Assembly: GCA_934045905.1 (NCBI GenBank)
Contig: OW203762.1
Span: 51,051,411 to 51,115,410, forward strand
DNA length: 64,000 nucleotides
Direction of reading: 5' to 3'
Source: Leuctra nigra
Taxonomy: Eukaryota > Arthropoda > Insecta > Plecoptera > Leuctridae
Shown here: piece after piece, positions 25,801 through 37,800 of the stretch
Layout of the letters: every line of letters starts with the position of its first letter
Numbering within the stretch: the first letter of the stretch is position 1
Made by a program: the position numbers and the translations under genes
Notes under the pieces: generated by a model
What the model saw: only the letters and a program-made list of their open reading frames with translations
Told to the model about the DNA's origin: nothing
The model's database searches: none

Positions 25801-28800
25801 ACGCCCGTGGTGTGTCTGGTGATCGAAGGAGGGACCAACACGATCAGAGCCGTGCTGGAGTATGTCACGGACACGCCACCCGTGCCCGTGGTGGTTTGCG
25901 ACGGCTCGGGTCGGGCGGCTGATCTTCTTGCCTTCACGCACAAGTGAGTCCTCATTATTGTTCATCCTTCTCTTCAGCAAGCTAAGCCGCCATCACACCC
26001 TTATTTATGTGCACTAGACTCCCACGACGAGGGAAGTAGCCAGTGGAACGAATGGGCATCTAAAGCAATTCCCACTCTTCTTGTGACTTTCCGGGCACAA
26101 TGACCGACCAACTGAGATTTTATTGACCCTTTCACCGAGAAACAGTAACTTACTATTCGTTTCTCATTAGCTAATAGCTGGGGGCTTATTCTCGAAAAAG
26201 TCATCACGTCATAGCTCCCAAGTTATGATTCATAAGGAAGTCTCTCTATCTCTCACCATGTTAATATTATGACTTTTTTATGACTCATAACTTATGACGT
26301 GATAACATTTTCGAGAATAAGCCCCCCTCTAAGTGTCCTCGATACTGCACCAGCGCCATAAATGCACATTATAATTATGCACAAGTTGCGTCCCTACTAA
26401 CGGAGCTCCAAAGATCCCGGGTTCGATTCCTGTGGCTGACCTTCCTGACTTATTTGTCTAGCTGCAAAATGTCTACTCGGCCACGACCGCCTCCTTCTCC
26501 CCACCCACACCTATTCTTCATAATTATTTCCCCATCATCATCATTCGGGTACACAGTGCCCTATATTACACTCTATTAAAAGAACGGCCATACTTTAATC
26601 TTAATAAAAACAAAGGCCGTCCACACAATGAGTATCACAATGAGCTTGTGATTAAAGTTGTCTTATTAAATCCAGCTCGGAACTGTTTTTATTTTCTCGC
26701 TCAGTCAGCGGTGTTTCTGATTGAAGCTGCGCCAGTAAGACGTCTGATATTCGGGATTACAAGACTCAAATCTCTTCTCTCTATTCGTTTACGTACCTCG
26801 CAGGTATTTTTCGTGGACGTGGTATGAAAAGCTTCTTGACTTGACTTTGTTCTGCGATCCACATGCTTCTGGCGAAGGATCATAAAGCGAATATAATATT
26901 TATCGCGAGAGTAAAGGAGCCTCCACGGGGAATTCATTCGTCGCTACATCAGAAACTTTGCCGCCCCATCATGCAATAGTTTGTCAAAGTACTGCTTCAC
27001 TCGCCTAGATGGTCTCAAAGGATCGTTTTGGAATTCATAAACTTTTCACAGCGATTTAGGCAAGTCAAAGAAGAATGTTTAAAGATCTTCAGGTGGCTTG
27101 GGTCAATACACTTAGAAGGTCGAAGCTATCGGAAAAGTAAAATTGATTTCGAATAAAATAAAAAATAATTGGTGTGTGACGCTCGATGTTGAAAAAAAGT
27201 GAGGTGGCGACTTTAAAATTCACCTCACGCAAACCAAATTGAATCCAGATAGGAGCTTCTGGCAAATAAGGAGAATTTGAATTGAGAGAAATTGCTTGTC
27301 AGCCGTCTTGACTTCTCCCTCAATTCCTGCACAAATACTACTCCTTCACTCGCCCTATCACATCATTCTTCCCCCACCTCCCACACAAGTCACTCTGGAG
27401 GCCTTGTTGCTTCACACCTCGCTAATTGAGTTATAATATCGACACTAGTTGGTGTCAGCAATATGTCAACTTCATTAGCGTGTCGTTTGATGACGTATTA
27501 TATCCGTATCGACAGATCCGACACGCTTCATTCTACACGAAACAAGCTTTGGAAATCCGATACTTTCCAATCCTTAATCCCCTGCTAGAAGCTCTCCCAG
27601 CCGGCTTCAGCAGATTACAACTTACAATCGAATGGATTTCACCAAGTGGACGGGAAATTGGAAATTGGTTTCTGTTGGGATTTGATGGGAGCGACACGGC
27701 GTGATTGCTGATGAAATAATTGTAATTGCTCCAGGTACGCCTCCGAGAGCGGCGAGCAGACGGTCTTGGAGAGTATGAAGGACTACCTTATCGGAACGAT
27801 ACAGCGGACGTTCGAAGTCGGACTGGAGCAGGCGGAATGTCTCTACATGGAACTCTTGCAGTGCACGAGGAAAAAGAACCTGGTAGGATTCACGTCTTGC
27901 GAATAAAACTAACAAAAAGTGTGTACACAAACTTCGTTATCCCATTTGTCCAGTCCAGGTGTACACTTAATGAAAATGTGTGAATTTGTACTAAAAATAT
28001 ATAGTTAAGGAGTGCTCTAGATATAATAGTTAGTTGAGACATTTCTCTTTTCTTACAGAGAAGCGACACCCATATTGTAAATTGTATCTGGTTTAAATTT
28101 ATCCTCTTGAATTATAATAGTGAAATTAGTGTTGAACTTTTGTATTTGAATCGATACACGTTCCTTGGTTTACAGTGATGCATTGTTATCGCCTCCGCTC
28201 GTCTTGATTCTTATTCATTGCCATATCTCTCCAAAGCTGCGGCTCAGCACATAAAAGCCACTTCACTTCCACCTCAACGACGATTTTCATTAAACCCACT
28301 GAAAAAACTGCTCGGATATGAAATATATAACCCCCAGGAGGCCAATTCTTGAGTTTTCGTGTTTTGAAACCATGTGTGGTTTCATTGTTTAAAACGTAAA
28401 AAAGTTGACAACTATTGCTTAGCCTTCAACTTTTTTACGTTTTAAACAATGAAACCACACATGGTTTCAAAACATGAAAACTCAAGAATTGGCCTCCTGG
28501 GGCCCAATTCTTGAGTTTTCATGTTTTGAAACCATGTGTGGTTTCATTGTTTAAAACGTAAAAAAGTTGAAGACTAAGCAATAGTTGTCAACTTTTTTAC
28601 GTTTTAAACAATGAAACCACACATGGTTTCAAAACATGAAAACTCAATAATTGGCCTCCTGTGGTTGGTATCTCATCCACGGACTCTCTGGCACAGATCA
28701 CGGTCTTCCGGATCACCGATCGTCCCGAGGACAAGGCCCAGGAGCTGGACCAAACGATCCTCACGGCGCTGTTCAAGAGTCAGCATCTGAGTCCGTCTGA

Positions 28801-31800
28801 GCAGCTGAGCTTGGCGTTGACGTGGAACAGGGTCGACATTGCGCGCTCCGAGATCTTCGTCTACGGACAAGAGTGGCCTCCGGGTGAGCTTTTAAGTCGA
28901 GCTTTGATCTGTCAGCGAACACGGATGCGTCGAGGAGATGTAGGAAATGAGATAGGTCTCGATGCTCATGTTAGTAAAACATCCGTCTGATGATGATACG
29001 CATTATGGTAAATAAAATAAAGTATATTGAAAACCGATTGTGAAATCACGTGGTATGTCTGAACCCTGCTAACATTTGCTCACCACCTGTAATGTAAACG
29101 TATTCGAGACATCCATCTAATTCCGCCTCCAGGAGCGCTGGACGAGGCCATGATGCAAGCGCTGGAGCACGATCGCATCGACTTCGTCAAACTTCTGCTG
29201 GAGAACGGAGTCAGCATGAGAAAGTTTCTCTCCATGCCACGGCTGGAGGAGCTCTACAACACGGTAGGCTGGAGTCTGGAATCCCACCTCTTGCTCATTA
29301 CACTCATCATCTTTCTTCGTGCATGAATATACATTTTCAGTTTTCACATCCTGCAGTCTTATTGAGTATGTTTTCTTAAAAATTACATTTTTCACGAATC
29401 TAGACCCAATTTCTTTGTTGCAAAAGCTTTTCCTTGTTTGAAGCATTGGGATTGAGCGCTTTGTTTTAATGACGATGCGCTGCGAGGCAGAAGATCTGAC
29501 TTGAGTTCACTCAACTGACGTCAGAGAATAGCGAACACGACGAGCCAGCGCTTTCAAATGACGTCATGATGCAACAAAGAGACTGTGAGATAAGAGAGGC
29601 TTTTCTTTCGGACGAACATTTCCTGTGTCCAATACTTTATTGCTGAGCATAAAAGAAGCTTACTTTCAAAAAGCTGCTCGAAAAAAAATGAAACTGCCGT
29701 TCAATGAATAATTTTGAGGTAACGAAAGGAAATACTTGACGAACTCTAACTTTAAGAATCAATTATGTAATCTCGCTCCGTTGTTTCCATTGTGTCAAAC
29801 TAATTTTAAGAAAATATGAAGAACTTTGGTCTCCGCTTTGCAACAATGGCGCGTAGATTGTCAAAATCGTAAGGTTGAGAAACTCATTTTAAAACTTGTG
29901 CTGCCTCTGGGGAAAGTTCCCAGCCGTTGATTGAAAAACTCTGGGTGAATGCCGAGCCACTCGACTCAATGATGACATGTATCTTGTCTCTTTTGTTGAT
30001 CCACTTAGACTCACAACTCTCATATCAAAGTCACTTCAAACTCGACAAAAGTTTTTCCTGTTGAACGATTTCCCAGAGCATTTACATACATGAGTTCTTT
30101 CTGAGCACGACCATAACACTTTTCTCTTATTCATCTTTTCATTTCTGTCTTTCTCAGTCCTGAGTCTCCTTCCGCTGTCATAAAATAAAGTCTCTTACTT
30201 TTGTTTAGTCTGCTGGTTACCTGTCTGATGGTGCCTTTAAGCTGAGTACTCTTGCATTATTAATGTTCCAGAAACAAGGGCCGAGCAACACTCTGGGCTA
30301 CATCCTGCGCGATGTGCGTCCGCACATTCCCAGGGGCTACGTCTACACTCTACACGACATCGGCCTGGTTATCAACAAGTTGATGGGCGGCGCGTACAGG
30401 TACAGATTTACACCGACCTTTGAATATGCAATGGCATGTTTTATGTTATAATCGACAGCGCTATTATGCAAATTAATTATGAATGAGTGTATATTTATTC
30501 AAATAACCCAGCATGTTGTGATTCACTCTCGGCAAAATTTGTAATTCTTGTCACTAATTTGAAAATTTGAAGAACAACATGACGAAATGTTCACTCAATA
30601 TTGCGGAGAGAGAGAAATATATACAAAGTGAAAGATATCGTCATTTTCCCATTTTCCCAGACTTGTTGGAACAGTGCTCCCTAATTACTAAATCAATTGT
30701 TTGGAATTACTAATGATCATTCATTGTGTAACGACGAATGAGCTGATGTGATGAATGATTGCCTTCTGTTTAACAGAGCCTACTACACGCGGCGTAAATT
30801 CCGCCTCATCTACGCGAAAGTGATGAAGAAATCTCCGCACATCCACCGCAACAGTCAGTCCTTCGTGCGGTATTACGGCAACTACAACACCACGCTAAAC
30901 CTCCTGGCAGAGACCATGCCGACTTCAAGAGAGACGTCCCTCTTCGACTACCCCTTCAACGAGTTGCTCGTGAGTAGATAGCCAGTTGTAATAGTTGGAC
31001 ACGACCTCCAGGCGTCGACATAGACGTCCCTCTTCGACTACCCCATCAACGAGTTGCTGGTGAGTAGATAGCCAGTTGTAATAGTTGGACACGACCTCCA
31101 GGCGTCGACATAGACGTCCCTCTTCGACTACCCCTTCAACGAGTTGCTGGTGAGTAGATAGCCAGTTGTAATAGTTGGACACGACCTCCAGGCGTCGACA
31201 TAGACGTCCCTCTTCGACTACCCCTTCAACGAGTTGCTGGTGAGTAGATAGCCAGTTGTAATAGTTGGACACGACCTCCAGGCGTCGACATAGACGTCCC
31301 TCTTCGACTACCCCTTCAACGAGTTGCTCGTGAGTAGATAGCCAGTTGTAATAGTTGGACACGACCTCCAGGCGTCGACATAGACGTCCCTCTTCGACTA
31401 CCCCTTCAACGAGTTGCTGGTGAGTAGATAGCCAGTTGTAATAGTTGGACACGACCTCCAGGCGTCGACATAGACGTCCCTCTTCGACTACCCCTTCAAC
31501 GAGTTGCTCGTGAGTAGATAGCCAGTTGTAATAGTTGGACACGACCTCCAGGCGTCGACATAGACGTCCCTCTTCGACTACCCCTTCAACGAGTTGCTGG
31601 TGAGTAGATAGCCAGTTGTAATAGTTGGACACGACCTCCAGGCGTCGACATAGACGTCCCTCTTCGACTACCCCTTCAACGAGTTGCTGGTGAGTAGATA
31701 GCCAGTTGTAATAGTTGGACACGACCTCCAGACGTCGACATAGACGTCCCTCTTCGACTACCCCTTCAACGAGTTGCTGGTGAGTAGATAGCCAGTTGTA

Positions 31801-34800
31801 ATAGTTGGACACGACCTCCAGGCGTCGACATAGACGTCCCTCTTCGACTACCCCTTCAACGAGTTGCTGGTGAGTAGATAGCCAGTTGTAATAGTTGGAC
31901 ACGACCTCCAGGCGTCGACATAGACGTCCCTCTTCGACTACCCCTTCAACGAGTTGCTCGTGAGTAGATAGCCAGTTGTAATAGTTGGACACGACCTCCA
32001 GGCGTCGACATAGACGTCCCTCTTCGACTACCCCTTCAACGAGTTGTGGTGAGTAGATAGTCAGTTGTAATAGTTGGACACGACCTCCAGGCGTCGACAT
32101 AGACGTCCCTCTTCGACTACCCCTTCAACGAGTTGCTCGTGAGTAGATAGCCAGTTGTAATAGTTGGACACGACCTCCAGGCGTCGACATAGACGTCCCT
32201 CTTCGACTACCCCTTCAACGAGTTGCTCGTGAGTAGATAGCCAGTTGTAATAGTTGGACACGACCTCCAGGCGTCGACATAGACGTCCCTCTTCGACTAC
32301 CCCTTCAACGAGTTGCTGGTGAGTAGATAGCCAGTTGTAATAGTTGGACACGACCTCCAGGCGTCGACATAGACGTCCCTCTTCGACTACCCCTTCAACG
32401 AGTTGCTGGTGAGTAGATAGCCAGTTGTAATAGTTGGACACGACCTCCAGGCGTCGACATAGACGTCCCTCTTCGACTACCCCTTCAACGAGTTGCTGGT
32501 GAGTAGATAGCCAGTTGTAATAGTTGGACACGACCTCCAGGCGTCGACATAGACGTCCCTCTTCGACTACCCCTTCAACGAGGTGCTCGTGAGTAGATAG
32601 CCAGTTGTTATAGTTGGACACGACCTCCAGGCGTCGACATAGACGTCCCTCTTCGACTACCGCTTCAACGAGTTGCTGGTGAGTAGATAGCCAGTTGTAA
32701 TAGTTGGACACGACCTCCAGGCGTCGACATAGACGTCCTTCTTCGACTACCCCTTCAACGAGTTGCTGGTGAGTAGATAGCCAGTTGTAATAGTTGGACA
32801 CGACCTCCAGGCGTCGACATAGACGTCCCTCTTCGACTACCCCTTCAACGAGGTGCTCGTGAGTAGATAGCCAGTTGTAATAGTTGGACACGACCTCCAG
32901 GCGTCGACATAGACGTCCCTCTTCGACTACCCCTTCAACGAGTTGCTCGTGAGTAGATAGCCAGTTGTAATAGTTGGACACGACCTCCAGGCGTCGACAT
33001 AGACGTCCCTCTTCGACTACCCCTTCAACGAGTTGCTGGTGAGTAGATAGCCAGTTGTAATAGTTGGACACGACCTCCAGGCGTCGACATAGACGTCCCT
33101 CTTCGACTACCCCTTCAACGAGTTGCTCGTGAGTAGATAGCCAGTTGTAATAGTTGGACACGACCTCCAGGCGTCGACATAGACGTCCCTCTTCGACTAC
33201 CCCTTCAACGAGTTGCTGGTGAGTAGATAGCCAGTTGTAATAGTTGGACACGACCTCCAGGCGTCGACATAGACGTCCCTCTTCGACTACCCCTTCAACG
33301 AGTTGCTCGTGAGTAGATAGCCAGTTGTAATAGTTGGACACGACCTCCAGGCGTCGACATAGACGTCCCTCTTCGACTACCCCTTCAACGAGTTGCTGGT
33401 GAGTAGATAGCCAGTTGTAATAGTTGGACACGACCTCCAGGCGTCGACATAGACGTCCCTCTTCGACTACCCCTTCAACGAGTTGCTGGTGAGTAGATAG
33501 CCAGTTGTAATAGTTGGACACGACCTCCAGGCGTCGACATAGACGTCCCTCTTCGACTACCCCTTCAACGAGTTGCTGGTGAGTAGATAGCCAGTTGTAA
33601 TAGTTGGACACGACCTCCAGACGTCGACATAGACGTCCCTCTTCGACTACCCCTTCAACGAGTTGCTTGTGAGTAGATAGCCAGTTGTAATAGTTGGACA
33701 CGACCTCCAGGCGTCGACATAGACGTCCCTCTTCGACTACCCCTTCAACGAGTTGCTCGTGAGTAGATAGCCAGTTGTAATAGTTGGACACGACCTCCAG
33801 GCGTCGACATAGACGTCCCTCTTCGACTACCCCTTCAACGAGTTGCTGGTGAGTAGATAGCCAGTTGTAATAGTTGGACACGACCTCCAGGCGTCGACAT
33901 AGACGTCCCTCTTCGACTACCCCTTCAACGAGTTGCTCGTGAGTAGATAGCCAGTTGTAATAGTTGGACACGACCTCCAGGCGTCGACATAGACGTCCCT
34001 CTTCGACTACCACTTCAACGAGTTGCTGGTGAGTAGATAGTCAGTTGTAATAGTTGGACACGACCTCCAGGCGTCGACATAGACGTCCCTCTTCGACTAC
34101 CCCTTCAACGAGTTGCTCGTGAGTAGATAGCCAGTTGTAATAGTTGGACACGACCTCCAGGCGTCGACATAGACGTCCCTCTTCGACTACCCCTTCAACG
34201 AGTTGCTGGTGAGTAGATAGCCAGTTGTAATAGTTGGACACGACCTCCAGGCGTCGACATAGACGTCCCTCTTCGACTACCCCTTCAACGAGTTGCTCGT
34301 GAGTAGATAGCCAGTTGTAATAGTTGGACACGACCTCCAGGCGTCGACATAGACGTCCCTCTTCGACTACCCCTTCAACGAGTTGCTCGTGAGTAGATAG
34401 CCAGTTGTAATAGTTGGACACGACCTCCAGGCGTCGACATAGACGTCCCTCTTCGACTACCCCTTCAACGAGTTGCTCGTGAGTAGATAGCCAGTTGTAA
34501 TAGTTGGACACGACCTCCAGGCGTCGACATAGACGTCCCTCTTCGACTACCCCTTCAACGAGTTGCTGGTGAGTAGATAGCCAGTTGTAATAGTTGGACA
34601 CGACCTCCAGGCGTCGACATAGACGTCCCTCTTCGACTACACCTTCAACGAGTTGCTCGTGAGTAGATAGCCAGTTGTTATAGTTGGACACGACCTCCAG
34701 GCGTCGACATAGACGTCCCTCTTCGACTACCCCTTCAACGAGTTGCTGGTGAGTAGATAGCCAGTTGTAATAGTTGGACACGACCTCCAGGCGTCGACAT

Positions 34801-37800
34801 AGACGTCCCTCTTCGACTACCCCTTCAACGAGTTGCTCGTGAGTAGATAGCCAGTTGTAATAGTTGGACACGACCTCCAGGCGTCGACATAGACGTCCCT
34901 CTTCGACTACCCCTTCAACGAGTTGCTGGTGAGTAGATAGCCAGTTGTAATAGTTGGACACGACCTCCAGGCGTCGACATAGACGTCCCTCTTCGACTAC
35001 CCCTTCAACGAGTTGCTGGTGAGTAGATAGCCAGTTGTAATAGTTGGACACGACCTCCAGGCGTCGACATAGACGTCCCTCTTCGACTACCCCTTCAACG
35101 AGTTGCTCGTGAGTAGATAGCCAGTTGTAATAGTTGGACACGACCTCCAGGCGTCGACATAGACGTCCCTCTTCGACTACCACTTCAACGAGTTGCTGGT
35201 GAGTAGATAGCCAGTTGTAATAGTTGGACACGACCTCCAGGCGTCGACATAGACGTCCCTCTTCGACTACCCCTTCAACGAGTTGCTGGTGAGTAGATAG
35301 CCAGTTGTAATAGTTGGACACGACCTCCAGGCGTCGACATAGACGTCCCTCTTCGACTACCCCTTCAACGAGTTGCTGGTGAGTAGATAGCCAGTTGTAA
35401 TAGTTGGACACGACCTCCAGGCGTCGACATAGACGTCCCTCTTCGACTACCCCTTCAACGAGTTGCTCGTGAGTAGATAGCCAGTTGTAATAGTTGGACA
35501 CGACCTCCAGGCGTCGACATAGACGTCCCTCTTCGACTACCCCTTCAACGAGTTGCTCGTGAGTAGATAGCCAGTTGTAATAGTTGGACACGACCTCCAG
35601 GCGTCGACATAGACGTCCCTCTTCGACTACCCCTTCAACGAGTTGCTGGTGAGTAGATAGTCAGTTGTAATAGTTGGACACGACCTCCAGGCGTCGACAT
35701 AGACGTCCCTCTTCGACTACCCCTTCAACGAGTTGCTCGTGAGTAGATAGCCAGTTGTAATAGTTGGACACGACCTCCAGGCGTCGACATAGACGTCCCT
35801 CTTCGACTACCCCTTCAACGAGTTGCTCGTGAGTAGATAGCCAGTTGTAATAGTTGGACACGACCTCCAGGCGTCGACATAGACGTCCCTCTTCGACTAC
35901 CCCTTTAACGAGTTGCTGGTGAGTAGATAGCCAGTTGTAATAGTTGGACACGACCTCCAGGCGTCGACATAGACGTCCCTCTTCGACTACCCCTTCAACG
36001 AGTTGCTGGTGAGTAGATAGCCAGTTGTAATAGTTGGACACGACCTCCAGGCGTCGACATAGACGTCCCTCTTCGACTACCCCTTCAACGAGTTGCTGGT
36101 GAGTAGATAGCCAGTTGTAATAGTTGGACACGACCTCCAGGCGTCGACATAGACGTCCCTCTTCGACTACCCCTTCAACGAGTTGCTCGTGAGTAGATAG
36201 CCAGTTGTAATAGTTGGACACGACCTCCAGGCGTCGACATAGACGTCCCTCTTCGACTACCCCTTCAACGAGTTGCTCGTGAGTAGATAGCCAGTTGTAA
36301 TAGTTGGACACGACCTCCAGGCGTCGACATAGACGTCCCTCTTCGACTACCCCTTCAACGAGTTGCTCGTGAGTAGATAGCCAGTTGTAATAGTTGGACA
36401 CGACCTCCAGGCGTCGACATAGACGTCCCTCTTCGACTACCCCTTCAACGAGTTGCTGGTGAGTAGATAGCCAGTTGTAATAGTTGGACACGACCTCCAG
36501 GCGTCGACATAGACGTCCCTCTTCGACTACCCCTTCAACGAGTTGCTGGTGAGTAGATAGCCAGTTGTAATAGTTGGACACGACCTCCAGGCGTCGACAT
36601 AGACGTCCCTCTTCGACTACCCCTTCAACGAGTTGCTGGTGAGTAGATAGCCAGTTGTAATAGTTGGACACGACCTCCAGGCGTCGACATAGACGTCCCT
36701 CTTCGACTACCCCTTCAACGAGTTGCTCGTGAGTAGATAGCCAGTTGTAATAGTTGGACACGACCTCCAGGCGTCGACATAGACGTCCCTCTTCGACTAC
36801 CCCTTCAACGAGTTGCTCGTGAGTAGATAGCCAGTTGTAATAGTTGGACACGACCTCCAGGCGTCGACATAGACGTCCCTCTTCGACTACCCCTTCAACG
36901 AGTTGCTGGTGAGTAGATAGCCAGTTGTAATAGTTGGACACGACCTCCAGGCGTCGACATAGACGTCCCTCTTCGACTACCCCTTCAACGAGTTGCTCGT
37001 GAGTAGATAGCCAGTTGTAATAGTTGGACACGACCTCCAGGCGTCGACATAGACGTCCCTCTTCGACTACCCCTTCAACGAGTTGCTGGTGAGTAGATAG
37101 CCAGTTGTAATAGTTGGACACGACCTCCAGGCGTCGACATAGACGTCCCTCTTCGACTACCCCTTCAACGAGTTGCTGGTGAGTAGATAGCCAGTTGTAA
37201 TAGTTGGACACGACCTCCAGACGTCGACATAGACGTCCCTCTTCGACTACCCCTTCAACGAGTTGCTGGTGAGTAGATAGCCAGTTGTAATAGTTGGACA
37301 CGACCTCCAGGCGTCGACATAGACGTCCCTCTTCGACTACCCCTTCAACGAGTTGCTGGTGAGTAGATAGCCAGTTGTAATAGTTGGACACGACCTCCAG
37401 GCGTCGACATAGACGTCCCTCTTCGACTACCCCTTCAACGAGTTGCTGGTGAGTAGATAGCCAGTTGTAATAGTTGGACACGACCTCCAGGCGTCGACAT
37501 AGACGTCCCTCTTCGACTACCCCTTCAACGAGTTGCTGGTGAGTAGATAGCCAGTTGTAATAGTTGGACACGACCTCCAGGCGTCGACATAGACGTCCCT
37601 CTTCGACTACCCCTTCAACGAGTTGCTCGTGAGTAGATAGCCAGTTGTAATAGTTGGACACGACCTCCAGACGTCGACATAGACGTCCCTCTTCGACTAC
37701 CCCTTCAACGAGTTGCTGGTGAGTAGATAGCCAGTTGTAATAGTTGGACACGACCTCCAGGCGTCGACATAGACGTCCCTCTTCGACTACCCCTTCAACG

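Larger units (their letters stand above)
25944..27734 (+). other. Trpm intron 6
   Basis: The intron contains a foldback element (26180-26327) and a box B-like short element (26395-26580). The remainder is unique sequence with no supportable gene. Confidence 0.65.

Noticed and set aside
24943..25980. Minus-strand repeat-rich frames over the exon 6 array
   Set aside because: They are antisense shadows of the 45-bp minisatellite and duplicated exon. The plus strand carries the recognisable Trpm coding sequence.
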